Shown here piece by piece: positions 8,111 through 15,075 of a DNA stretch of 15,614 nt. Both the position numbers and the translations under genes were made by a program. The notes under the pieces were generated by a model. The model made no database searches. It worked only from the letters and a program-made list of their open reading frames with translations, and was not told the DNA's origin. Each line of letters starts with the position of its first letter. Position 1 is the first letter of the stretch. This DNA comes from Synergistaceae bacterium UBA5560 (GTDB lineage: Bacteria; Synergistota; Synergistia; Synergistales; Aminiphilaceae): NCBI GenBank assembly GCA_002425685.1, contig DIMS01000066.1, forward strand, positions 1,284-16,897, given 5' to 3'.

Positions 8111-8174
8111 TGGAGCTGTACCGAGTTTCCTACTGACACGCTCTTTGGCTGACGGGGCCTTATTTCAGGGAATC
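8082..8174. repeat. Duplicated 28-bp IS right-end sequence (8082-8109 and 8147-8174)
   Basis: GGCTGACGGGGTCTTATTTC at 8082 and GGCTGACGGGGCCTTATTTC at 8147 are each followed by AGGGAATC; over 28 bp there is one difference. The segment just before both copies (GCGCTTTGCAG versus CGCTCTTT) is also alike, so the duplicated unit is somewhat longer than 28 bp. The second copy overlaps the left edge of the miniature element at 8169. The cluster looks like repeated insertion or duplication of element ends. Confidence 0.6.
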
Positions 8175-8257
8175 TCTGAGTAAAAGGGTTTCCCGCTCTG
8201 TTGCTCTTGATTGCATCGTGTTTTCGCGAGGTCGATTCGGCGTTCCTCAGAGGTTTC
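8169..8257. repeat. Miniature inverted-repeat element, copy A (89 bp)
   Basis: Starts GGAATCTCTGAG and ends CTCAGAGGTTTC, forming imperfect terminal inverted repeats, with the internal marker GATTGCATCG followed by GTTTTCGCGAGGTCG. It aligns over its whole length with copy B at 12044-12131 and shares terminal motifs with the IS remnant at 6584-7052. It is non-coding. It ends about 190 bp before the start of the LPP20-like gene, so it may contribute to that gene's upstream region. Confidence 0.65.
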
Positions 8258-8448
8258 ATAAAGGAAGAGCGGGGAACTGTGAGGAGGTGGGGATCGTGTG
8301 GAAAGCCTTTGCAAGGGGCGATTCGATCCGATCCGTCCCGGGGAGGTGCACCGCCGGAGAGCGTGCCGCAGGGGTGCGGGCTCCGGGGCTGAGAGGGGTG
8401 GGCCCGGGGGTTCCGGGTGGACGTGGTGTTTGTGGTCGCGGTGCCGTG

Positions 8449-9624
8449 ATGCGCCTGGGAGGGCTCGCGGCGGTCCTGTTGTTGCTCCTCGGCGGAGCAG
8501 GGATCGGAACAGGTGCGCCTTGGGGGTCTTCTTCCGCCGCGGGCCTTTTCCCCTTGTGCGCATGTTGCGCCTCTGCCGCCTCTGCGGCGGAGAGTGCGGC
8601 GGCACAGTCCGGAGCTCTCTCGGGGGATCTCCCCGGAACGACCGGCGGCCTTGACGCTCCCCCCTCTGCCGCTTCCTCCGTTTCGCCTGTTCCTTCCATG
8701 TTCTCCGGCGGTGAGAAGGCGTTCTTCGGTGCCGTCGGCGTCGCCTGGAACGAGGACCGGATCTGCGCCATCGGGCAGGGAGTGTCGCCCCTTTCCGGCG
8801 ACACGCCCCAGGGAAAGCTCTTGGCCCGGAGGGCGGCGGTCACCGATCTGCAGCGGAACCTTCTGGAGTTCGTCAAGGGGGTCCGGATCGAGGCGACCAC
8901 CACGCTGGAGAACTTCATGGCGAAAGACGTGGTCAGAAGTTCCGTGGAGGGCGTGGTCGCCCAGGTGGAAATCTACGATTCGGACTGGCGCGACGGCATC
9001 TACACCGTGTACGGAGGCGTCCGGATGGGTTCCCTGCGCAGGGCCGCGGTGTCCCAGATTCCCGAAGTGAAGCGGAGGTCCCTTCCGGCTTACGAGGGAA
9101 AGGGGTTTCGCGAGCTGGTCATCGACGCCCGCTCCCTTGCCTTTCGCCCCTCTCTGGTGGTGCGGGTCCGGAGCGAAGGAGGCCGGAGGGTGTACGGCCC
9201 GGAGTTCATCGACAGGACCGCCTTTCTTGAAAAGGGGATAGTCACCTACGTGGCGAAGGAGGAGACGGAAGAGTCGTCGCTTTCGGGAGTGCCGCGCCGG
9301 GACGGGCCGCTTTCTGAGGCGGGAGCGGGGGTGCTTTGCGGCGTCGCCCGCGCTTTTCTGGGGTTTTCCCTTCCCGCCTGGGCCGACGAGGCGGTTCTCG
9401 CCGTCAAGGGTGTGGGCCTCGCCGAGGATGGCGCTCTCGTGATCGCCGACGACATGGCGGACCTCATCGAAAAGAACTCCTACGACTTTCGGGTGCCCGG
9501 CAACGTGACCATCATCACGAAGACCGCTGCCATCCGGGGCATCCTTCTCGATCTCGGAACGGGGGAGGCGGTTGCGGCGGAAGCGCCCTTCCGGTGGCGT
9601 CGTGCTTCCGAAGGCGATTCCTGA
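8449..9624 (+). CDS. Secreted LPP20-like protein of unknown function
   Basis: 391 residues from ATG 8449. Residues 1-22 form a signal peptide (MRLGGLAAVLLLLLGGAG), followed by a low-complexity Ala/Ser region. The segment with LLARRAAVTDLQRNLLEFVK and then IEATTTLENFM resembles the LPP20/FlgT-like domain of envelope proteins, where small residues and a basic ARRAA helix precede a short sheet. The C-terminal part ends in TAAIRGILLDLGTGE and may be a second small domain. Function is unknown. Start is uncertain: GTG 8296 has a good GAGGAGG 8 nt upstream and would add 51 Gly/Arg-rich residues, but would bury the signal peptide; ATG 8449 lacks a clear Shine-Dalgarno. The 3' end overlaps the CHASE2-HD-GYP gene by 53 bp, suggesting co-expression. 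Confidence 0.7.
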   Translation: MRLGGLAAVLLLLLGGAGIGTGAPWGSSSAAGLFPLCACCASAASAAESAAAQSGALSGDLPGTTGGLDAPPSAASSVSPVPSMFSGGEKAFFGAVGVAWNEDRICAIGQGVSPLSGDTPQGKLLARRAAVTDLQRNLLEFVKGVRIEATTTLENFMAKDVVRSSVEGVVAQVEIYDSDWRDGIYTVYGGVRMGSLRRAAVSQIPEVKRRSLPAYEGKGFRELVIDARSLAFRPSLVVRVRSEGGRRVYGPEFIDRTAFLEKGIVTYVAKEETEESSLSGVPRRDGPLSEAGAGVLCGVARAFLGFSLPAWADEAVLAVKGVGLAEDGALVIADDMADLIEKNSYDFRVPGNVTIITKTAAIRGILLDLGTGEAVAAEAPFRWRRASEGDS

Positions 9625-11614
9625 GGCGGCGCGGACGGCGGAAGCGCGGGTTTGGGCGGCGCTGCGGCGGCGGGGGGCGCTTCTTGCCGCCCTGGCGGTG
9701 TGTGCTGCGGCGCTGTTTTTCACGCATCCTCCTCTCTTCGTGCAGAAAACGGACCGCTCGTTTCTCGATCTCCGGTATCTGTGGACGTCTTCGCCGGCTC
9801 CCTCGCGGGAGATTGTCCTCGTTCTGGCCCGGGAGACGTCTCTGGCGGCGCTGGGGCAATGGCCCTGGAGCCGACGGATTCACGCCGGGCTCATCGAGCG
9901 CCTTTCCGCTCTGGGCGCGCGGACCATCGTCTACGACATTCTCTTTCCCGAGACGAGCGACGCCGAGGCGGACGCACTGCTCGCCCGGGCGGCACAGGCC
10001 CACGGGCGGTGCGTCTTCGCCACCCACCTCGCGGAGGATGCCGGAGAGGGCGGGGCGACGCTGCTTCTTCCCTACAGGGAACTGGCCCGGTCCGCGGCGG
10101 CTCTCGGCGTGGCGGGCGTCGCGCCGGACATCGACGGTGTGTACCGCACGCTGGTCCCCCTGTGGCGCCACGGCGGGCGGGCCTTTCCCTCCCTGTTCCT
10201 CGCCGCCGTGGCGACGCACACCGGAGAGCCCATCGCCTGGGGCGAGGCGGACAGAACGGTGTCCGTGGGCGCGCGGCGGGTGGCCGTGGATGCGGAGGGG
10301 CTCTTCTTCGTTCCTGAGACGGACGAGCGGTTTTTTCCGGTGTTCGAGTTCTCCCGGGTGCTCGAAGGGCGGGTGCCGGAGGACGCCTTCCGGGACAGAC
10401 TCGTGGTGGTGGGCGTCGAGGCGGCGGGCATTCTGGCCCGGGACATCCTTCCCGTCTCGCGGCGGGGGCGCGTGGAGCACCTGGCCGGATCTGTCTTTCT
10501 GGCCCTGGGCATGGACGTGTTCCTTTCCGCCGCGTCGGAATCCTTCGGAAAGGCACTGCACAGCGACGCCGCGCTCCTGGGGGCGCTTTTTTTTCTCGTC
10601 GCCGCGCTCTTCTTTCTTGCGACGGGGCTCTTTGTGGCGGGTTGGAAACGAAACGCCGCGGCGGCGGGAGGGCTTGTCCTCCTGCTCGCCTTCTCCGCCC
10701 TGCGCGCCCGCCTTTTCGGCGTCTGGCTCTCCCCCGTGTGGCCCCTCCTCGGATGCGCCCTTTTTCTCCCCACCGCGATGCTCTCCCGGCTGCACATTCT
10801 CAACCGGGCCGCCGAGGAGGAGCGCCTGCGCCTGCTGGACGGCGTGACCCGGGCCATCGCGAACGCCATCGACGCGAAGGACCATCTCACGGGGGGCCAC
10901 TCCGAGCGGGTGGCGGCGCTGACCTGCCGCCTCGGGGAGAAGCTGGGCTTCTCGCATCTGGATTTGCAGGGGCTCGCCGTGGGTGCCCTGTTGCATGACG
11001 TGGGCAAGATCGCCATTCCCGACGCGGTGCTCCGGAAGGTGGGCAGGCTCACCCCCGAGGAGTACGACCTCGTGAAGACCCACCCTGTGCGCGGGAGGGA
11101 GATCCTCGCCGCGGTGCCCTTCTCGCCGGTGGTCTTCCGGGCGCTGGAGGAGCACCACGAGAAGATGAACGGCCGGGGCTATCCCCGGGGACTTGCCGGG
11201 GAGGAACTTTCCCTCGCGGGAAAGATTCTCGCCGTGGCGGACGTGTTCGATGCCCTCTCCAGCGAGCGCACCTACAAGGACGCCTGGTCGCTGAAGGAGA
11301 TCCGGGATTTTTTCGAAAAGGCTCGGGGGACCGAGTTCGACCCGGAGGTGGTGGACACGCTCTTTGCCCTTCTCGACGACCGGGACCCGATCTTCGAGTT
11401 TCTTCCGGCGCCCTGCGGGGAAGATGGCGCGGGCGCCGGCGGGCCGGAGCCAAAGCCGGAGCACGCGCATGTCGGAAGGGCGCAGGGTGCTTCGGAGGAG
11501 CCGGTTGGCGGAGGCGCATTGCCCCGGAACGGCCAGGAGGACCTCCCGTCGGAGAAAGACGCCTCCGTGGAGCGGATTCGGGGGGTGCGGGTGCGGTCTG
11601 TCCGGATCCGCTGA
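9572..11614 (+). CDS. CHASE2 sensor-HD-GYP membrane protein, probable c-di-GMP phosphodiesterase
   Basis: 680 residues. Layout: an N-terminal membrane segment (about 36-51), an extracytoplasmic CHASE2 domain (about 55-320, with IVLVLARETSLAALGQWPW and ALGARTIVYDILFPE typical of CHASE2), about three membrane segments (334-355, 363-380, 386-405), then a cytoplasmic HD-GYP domain (about 420-604). HD-GYP residues are present: LLHDVGKIAIPDAVL (H475/D476), KTHP, EEHHEKMNGRGYP (528-538) and VADVFDALSSER. Such domains hydrolyse cyclic-di-GMP, so a periplasmic signal is probably linked to c-di-GMP breakdown (inference). Residues 605-680 are a low-complexity Gly/Pro/Glu/Arg tail. The start is a TTG with GGGGGAGG close upstream inside the preceding gene; GTG 9602 is the alternative. 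It ends 32 bp from the convergent small gene, with no clear terminator seen. Confidence 0.87.
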   Translation: MRRKRPSGGVVLPKAIPEAARTAEARVWAALRRRGALLAALAVCAAALFFTHPPLFVQKTDRSFLDLRYLWTSSPAPSREIVLVLARETSLAALGQWPWSRRIHAGLIERLSALGARTIVYDILFPETSDAEADALLARAAQAHGRCVFATHLAEDAGEGGATLLLPYRELARSAAALGVAGVAPDIDGVYRTLVPLWRHGGRAFPSLFLAAVATHTGEPIAWGEADRTVSVGARRVAVDAEGLFFVPETDERFFPVFEFSRVLEGRVPEDAFRDRLVVVGVEAAGILARDILPVSRRGRVEHLAGSVFLALGMDVFLSAASESFGKALHSDAALLGALFFLVAALFFLATGLFVAGWKRNAAAAGGLVLLLAFSALRARLFGVWLSPVWPLLGCALFLPTAMLSRLHILNRAAEEERLRLLDGVTRAIANAIDAKDHLTGGHSERVAALTCRLGEKLGFSHLDLQGLAVGALLHDVGKIAIPDAVLRKVGRLTPEEYDLVKTHPVRGREILAAVPFSPVVFRALEEHHEKMNGRGYPRGLAGEELSLAGKILAVADVFDALSSERTYKDAWSLKEIRDFFEKARGTEFDPEVVDTLFALLDDRDPIFEFLPAPCGEDGAGAGGPEPKPEHAHVGRAQGASEEPVGGGALPRNGQEDLPSEKDASVERIRGVRVRSVRIR

Positions 11615-11646
11615 AGGAGGATCGGGCCGGAACAACCGCGTGCGCC

Positions 11647-11874
11647 TTACATGTGCAGGAGGATCTTCAGGGAAACCCAGAAAAAAAGAAGAAGAAACGC
11701 CATGGCGAGGATGGCGTAGAAGAGTACGCCCGCGAACCAGCCCGTCCTTTCGATGAAGATGCCCAGGTACCTGAGAAGAACGCCCGAACGCCTCAGAAAG
11801 ACACCCAGATGCCTCAAGAGAGCGCCGGCCATTCCGAAAAGGACGCTGGTTCCGGCGAGACGTTTTCGGATCAT
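11647..11874 (-). CDS. Small membrane protein with a 14-residue tandem repeat
   Basis: 75 residues from ATG 11874, with GGAGG 7 nt upstream, a very good start. The N-terminus is basic (MIRKRLAG). Residues 19-46 contain two near copies of a 14-residue amphipathic unit: LLRHLGVFLRRSG and LLRYLGIFIERTG. A C-terminal membrane helix follows (about 47-72, GVLFYAILAMAFLLLFFW). I do not recognise a family. It lies downstream of the ABC importer ATPase, separated by about 290 bp that hold miniature element B, so it may have its own promoter. A longer in-frame reading upstream to 12117 passes through that element and is not credible. The basic amphipathic repeat next to a membrane anchor could bind the membrane surface or oligomerise (inference). 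Confidence 0.7.
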   Translation of the reverse strand: MIRKRLAGTSVLFGMAGALLRHLGVFLRRSGVLLRYLGIFIERTGWFAGVLFYAILAMAFLLLFFWVSLKILLHM

Positions 11875-12043
11875 GAAAGCACCTCCGTACAGTGGCTCGT
11901 GGAGCTGGAGCGGCGCGGGTGCAACGGTCAGTTTTTTTGTTGCGGGAGCGTTTGACGACATGGCCCGATGGACCGGTTCGGGCGCGGCTCTGTGGATTTC
12001 GGGAGAAAACGAGCGCATTTTCCGAGGGTGCGTCGAAGAGACG

Positions 12044-12131
12044 GGAACTCTGATCAAGCAGAAATTGCCCTCTCTCGATTTCCATTGCATCGCGTTTTTC
12101 CGAGATCGGCGTGGCATTTCTCAGAGGTTCC
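12044..12131. repeat. Miniature inverted-repeat element, copy B (88 bp)
   Basis: Begins GGAACTCTGATCAAG and ends TTTCTCAGAGGTTCC. It aligns end to end with copy A at 8169-8257 in the same orientation, sharing ATTGCATCG, CGAG, TCG and the CTCAGAGGTT end. Roughly three quarters of positions match in the right half and fewer in the left. It sits in the 286-bp gap (11875-12160) between the importer ATPase and the small membrane protein; the rest of that gap shows no gene or clear promoter. No target duplication is evident. It is non-coding and presumably moved in trans by a related IS transposase (inference). Confidence 0.65.
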
Positions 12132-12160
12132 GGGCCAGGGATGATGAGGAGCAATGTTCT

Positions 12161-12970
12161 TCAGAGCCGGGGATGCCAGACGACGCCGTCTTCGCCGGCG
12201 TAACGGGCGAAGGAGACTCCGTAGGCTTTTCGGAGGAGATCCTCCCGGAGTACTGCTGTGACGGAACCGGCGGCGAGGAGTTCGCCGTCCGACAGGACCC
12301 AGACATCGTCGCACCAGCGAGCGGCGAGGTTGACGTCGTGCACGGAGGCGACGACCGTTCGCCCTTCCAGGGCGGCCTCCCGGAGAAGCGCGAAGAGTTC
12401 CGCTCCGTGGCGGGGATCGAGAGAGGACGATGGCTCGTCCAGGAGGAGTACCTGCGGATTCTGGGCGAGAATCTGGGCGACGGCCACGCGCTGTCGTTCT
12501 CCGCCGGAGAGTTCCGCCACGCTTCGGGAGAGAAGGTCTCCGAGGCCGAGGCGGGATGCCGCCGCCGCGGCCGTCCGGCGGTCTTCTTCTGTATATCCCG
12601 CAAGGGAGCGCACATGAGGAAGGCGCCCGAGGAGGATCACCTCGTACACCGCGAAGGGATAGCGCAGCAGGGGGTCCTGGGGAACGAAGCCGATGCGGAG
12701 TCCGAGTTCTCTTCGGGAGAGTTTTCGGACGCGATGTTCCGAAGGGAGCGGGGGGGCGTGACCGGTTTCTTTCTTTTCCGGGAGGTCTCGGAGAAAGAGG
12801 TTGCCCTCGTGGGGGAGGAGCCCCGCGAGGCAGCCGAGAAGGGTGCTCTTTCCGCTGCCGTTGGGGCCGAGGAGTGCGGTGATGCGTCCATGCCTGATCT
12901 CTCCCGAGAGGTTTCGGAGCACCGGACGCGCCCTGTAGCCGACGGAGAGGTTTTCCAGGCGGTAGCTCAC
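12161..12970 (-). CDS. ABC importer ATPase of the FecE/BtuD type
   Basis: 269 residues. It hydrolyses ATP to drive import through the FecCD/BtuC-type permease encoded just before it. Motifs: Walker A GPNGSGKST at 35-43, Q-loop VPQD (Q98), signature LSGGERQRV at 154-162, Walker B VLLLDEP at 174-180, D-loop SSLD, and switch His in ASVHDVN (H211). A charged/Pro-rich stretch at about 64-86 between Walker A and the Q-loop is longer than usual. The start is a GTG overlapping the permease TGA as GTGA, so translation is probably coupled; there is no separate Shine-Dalgarno. The substrate is uncertain: the family imports ferric siderophores, heme, cobalamin or cobinamide. The riboswitch upstream of the operon favours a corrinoid or cobalt-related substrate. 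Confidence 0.88.
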   Translation of the reverse strand: MSYRLENLSVGYRARPVLRNLSGEIRHGRITALLGPNGSGKSTLLGCLAGLLPHEGNLFLRDLPEKKETGHAPPLPSEHRVRKLSRRELGLRIGFVPQDPLLRYPFAVYEVILLGRLPHVRSLAGYTEEDRRTAAAAASRLGLGDLLSRSVAELSGGERQRVAVAQILAQNPQVLLLDEPSSSLDPRHGAELFALLREAALEGRTVVASVHDVNLAARWCDDVWVLSDGELLAAGSVTAVLREDLLRKAYGVSFARYAGEDGVVWHPRL

Positions 12971-14070
12971 GAGGAGGCGCGTCCCCGGGTACGCAGAAGA
13001 ATCCAGCAGAAGACGGGGCCCCCCGCGAGGGCCGTCACGACTCCCACGGGAAGTTCGCCGAGCTGCTGGGCCGCTCCGTCCGCGCCGGCGAGGAGGAGAC
13101 AGCCCGCGACGAAGGCGAGAGGGAGGAGGGTTCGATGGGCGGGGCCTGCGAGAAGGCGCAGGAGGTGAGGCCCCACGAGACCGACGAAGCCGATGATGCC
13201 GAAATGGGCCACCACGAGAGAGGCCGCCAGAGAGGCCGCTCCCAGGAGGACGAGGCGGAGCCGCTTTTCGTTCACGCCGAGGAGCGCCGCCCGCCCTTCT
13301 CCGAGGGACATGGCGTCCAGCTCTCGTCCCCACCACCAGGCGGGAAGCGTTACGGTGGCCGCGCCGATCCAGGCGGAGCCCGCCGCCGACGCGGAGGCGC
13401 CGGAAAATCCCCCCATGAGCCAAAGGACGATGGCAGCCATGCGCTCTTCCGAGATGGCCTTGAGGAGTGTCACTCCCGCGGAAAGGATGGCGCTCACCAC
13501 GATGCCCGCCAGGACGAGGTGCACGGGAGAATTGCCTCCGGATCTCCAGGCGAGGGCGAAGGCGAGGGAAAGGGCGAGGGCGGCACCGCAAAAGGCTGCG
13601 GCGGGTACCCAGAGGCCGCCGAGGAAGATGCCGAGGGAAGCCCCCAGGGCCGCTCCCGCGGCGATGCCCAGTGTGTAGGGTTCCGCGAGCGGATTGCCCA
13701 GCAGCGCCTGGAGGACGACGCCCGAGACGGAGAGAGCCGCCCCAGATGCGGTGGCCGCCAGAAGACGGGGGAGGCGGACGGTGCGCACCACCAGGGCCTG
13801 TTGCTGCGGCAGGGTTGTTGCATCGGCGAAGGGATTCAGGAGAGAGAGCACTGTTCCGGGAGGGACGTCCATGGGGCCCGCGAGGAGTCGCCATGTGCCC
13901 ACCAGGAGGAGGCCGAGAAGGAGGAGTGCTCCGAGCCGCAGGGCGCGCCGCCTGCGGGATGCCTCCAGAGTGGCCATGCGGTGGAGGGTGTCGTCACCGG
14001 CAGAAAGGGAGCCGCTCTGGGAATGTTCGGGACCGGCACTGGCGCCGGTGGCGTGTTCCGATAGGGGCAC
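12967..14070 (-). CDS. ABC importer permease of the FecCD/BtuC family
   Basis: 367 residues from GTG 14070. A polytopic inner-membrane permease that would form a homodimer with two copies of the ATPase. The family signature is clear: LPRLLAATASGAALSVSGVV, then QALLGNPLAEPYTLGIAAGA and, near the end, HFGIIGFVGLVGPHLLRLL, with about nine or ten hydrophobic segments. The first 40 residues are hydrophilic and Ser/Gly/His-rich. Start: GTG 14070 has GGGAGG 8-9 nt upstream; the earlier ATG at 14100 has no good Shine-Dalgarno and would add ten residues. It follows the chelatase gene by 105 bp and overlaps the ATPase by 4 bp. No periplasmic binding protein gene is visible in this window. Confidence 0.88.
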   Translation of the reverse strand: MPLSEHATGASAGPEHSQSGSLSAGDDTLHRMATLEASRRRRALRLGALLLLGLLLVGTWRLLAGPMDVPPGTVLSLLNPFADATTLPQQQALVVRTVRLPRLLAATASGAALSVSGVVLQALLGNPLAEPYTLGIAAGAALGASLGIFLGGLWVPAAAFCGAALALSLAFALAWRSGGNSPVHLVLAGIVVSAILSAGVTLLKAISEERMAAIVLWLMGGFSGASASAAGSAWIGAATVTLPAWWWGRELDAMSLGEGRAALLGVNEKRLRLVLLGAASLAASLVVAHFGIIGFVGLVGPHLLRLLAGPAHRTLLPLAFVAGCLLLAGADGAAQQLGELPVGVVTALAGGPVFCWILLRTRGRASS

Positions 14071-14119
14071 GGAGCATTCCTCCCTGGGGTGTGTCGCCAT
14101 GAAAAAAGCCGAACCTGTC

Positions 14120-14150
14120 GGGGCTCCAGGAAAGAGAGTCCGGGAGCCCC
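14120..14150. terminator. Hairpin between chelatase and permease genes
   Basis: GGGGCTCC (14120-14127) and GGAGCCCC (14143-14150) form an 8-bp perfect stem around a 15-nt loop. On the plus strand it is followed by GGTTTCTTTTG. On the minus strand a six-T run comes about 12 nt after the stem, behind a small CCGA/TCGG hairpin that would compete with it. It could attenuate read-through from the chelatase gene into the transporter genes; a simple strong terminator is less likely because of the spacing. Confidence 0.4.
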
Positions 14151-14175
14151 GGTTTCTTTTGCGCGTCCCGGTGTT

Positions 14176-15075
14176 CTAGAAGACGTGCTGCGCCGTGACG
14201 CGGAGATGTTCAACGAAGAGAGCCGCCACCTCGGAATTGCTTCCGAGCCCCTCGATGACGGGGTTCACCCGGTATCCTTTCGACTCCAGAACGCTGCGCC
14301 AGGATTCGGGATCCTCCGGATCCGCCATGTCGTTCCGGGCGTGGTCTCCCGCGACGATCATAAAGGGCACCAGGGTCACTCGCTTTGCCCCCATGGTCTC
14401 AAGGCGTTCCAGGACCATGTCGAGGGAAGGGAACCCCTCGACGGTACCGAGGGCGAAGCGCAATCCCCGCTCGTCGAAGAGAAGCTGCATCTGCGAGTAG
14501 GCGGCGTTCGCCGGATGGGGTGAACCGTGTCCCATGAAGACCACCGCGCCGTCGCCCTTCGCTCGGTCTCCGTAGGTTCTCTGGAGAATGGAGACCATCT
14601 TGCCGTAGTCCTCGAAAGAGGAGAGGAAAGGATCGCCCATGGCGACGGCCTTGAAGGAGTATTTTCGCTCCAGGCGGGCCAGGGCGTCCGTCACTTCCGC
14701 GAGATCGTCGAATTCCTCGCCGCGGATCACGTGGGTGGGCTGTACCACCACGTGGGTGAAGCCCTCGTCCTGCATGCGCGCCAGGGCGATCAGCGGAGAG
14801 TCGATGACCTTGCCCTCTTCGGCGAGGACTTTTCTGCGGATGATGTTGGACGTATAGGCCGTGCGGACCTCCGCGTCGGGGAAAGCCTTCCGTGCGGCAT
14901 CCACGAGGGTGTCGATGGCGCTCCGCGCCTCGGGTACGGAGGTGCCGAAGGCGACGACGAGAATTCCCTTTTTCTCGGGGGCCGCCTTGCCGTGTCCCAT
15001 GGCGAAGGCCTCGCCGGAAGAAAAGGCCGCGAGGAAAAGAGCGCAGCAGAGAAGTACCAATCCGGAACGGGTCAT
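14176..15075 (-). CDS. cbiK: Exported CbiK-type (sirohydrochlorin cobalto)chelatase
   Basis: 299 residues from ATG 15075, which has AGGAGG 8 nt upstream. An N-terminal signal peptide (MTRSGLVLLCCALFLAAFSS, cleavage probably near AFA-M at 25/26) is followed by a full CbiK chelatase: ILVVAFGTS at 38-46, VVQPTHVIRGEEFDDL (H115), FMGHGSPHPANAAY (H183), GTVEGFPSLD and VPFMIVAGDHARND. H115 and H183 match metal-binding/catalytic histidines of CbiK. Cytoplasmic CbiK inserts cobalt into sirohydrochlorin for anaerobic B12 synthesis; an exported form is known from Desulfovibrio (CbiKP) and was linked to heme or cobalt handling. Placement under a B12 riboswitch and before an importer suggests tetrapyrrole or cobalt acquisition (inference). 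The frame stays open to 15309, but the extra 78 residues have no family counterpart and cover hairpins. Confidence 0.87.
   Translation of the reverse strand: MTRSGLVLLCCALFLAAFSSGEAFAMGHGKAAPEKKGILVVAFGTSVPEARSAIDTLVDAARKAFPDAEVRTAYTSNIIRRKVLAEEGKVIDSPLIALARMQDEGFTHVVVQPTHVIRGEEFDDLAEVTDALARLERKYSFKAVAMGDPFLSSFEDYGKMVSILQRTYGDRAKGDGAVVFMGHGSPHPANAAYSQMQLLFDERGLRFALGTVEGFPSLDMVLERLETMGAKRVTLVPFMIVAGDHARNDMADPEDPESWRSVLESKGYRVNPVIEGLGSNSEVAALFVEHLRVTAQHVF

Noticed and set aside
7489..8136. A 215-codon plus-strand frame in the gene-poor stretch
   Set aside because: It is Cys/Arg/Trp-rich, has no family resemblance, and its last part crosses the IS-end-derived repeats, so it is unlikely to be a real gene.
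7904..8174. CRISPR array
   Set aside because: There are only two copies of each of two unrelated repeats, and the second pair is explained as IS right ends. The 65-bp period is kept only as a lead.
8095..9723. A long minus-strand open frame opposite the LPP20-like gene
   Set aside because: Composition is that of an antisense shadow (Arg, Pro, His), it runs through the IS-end cluster, and it has no recognisable domain.
9515..12154. A very long open frame on the minus strand opposite the HD-GYP gene
   Set aside because: It is Arg/Gly/His/Pro-rich and lies opposite a gene with clear CHASE2 and HD-GYP motifs. Its start lies within downstream sequence beyond the miniature element. It is a typical antisense shadow of GC-rich coding DNA.
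12971..13894. Extension of the ABC ATPase frame upstream into the permease gene
   Set aside because: The added residues are Arg/Pro/Gly-rich and antisense-like in character, and lie in a second frame over a clear FecCD gene. The GTGA overlap gives a natural start at 12970.
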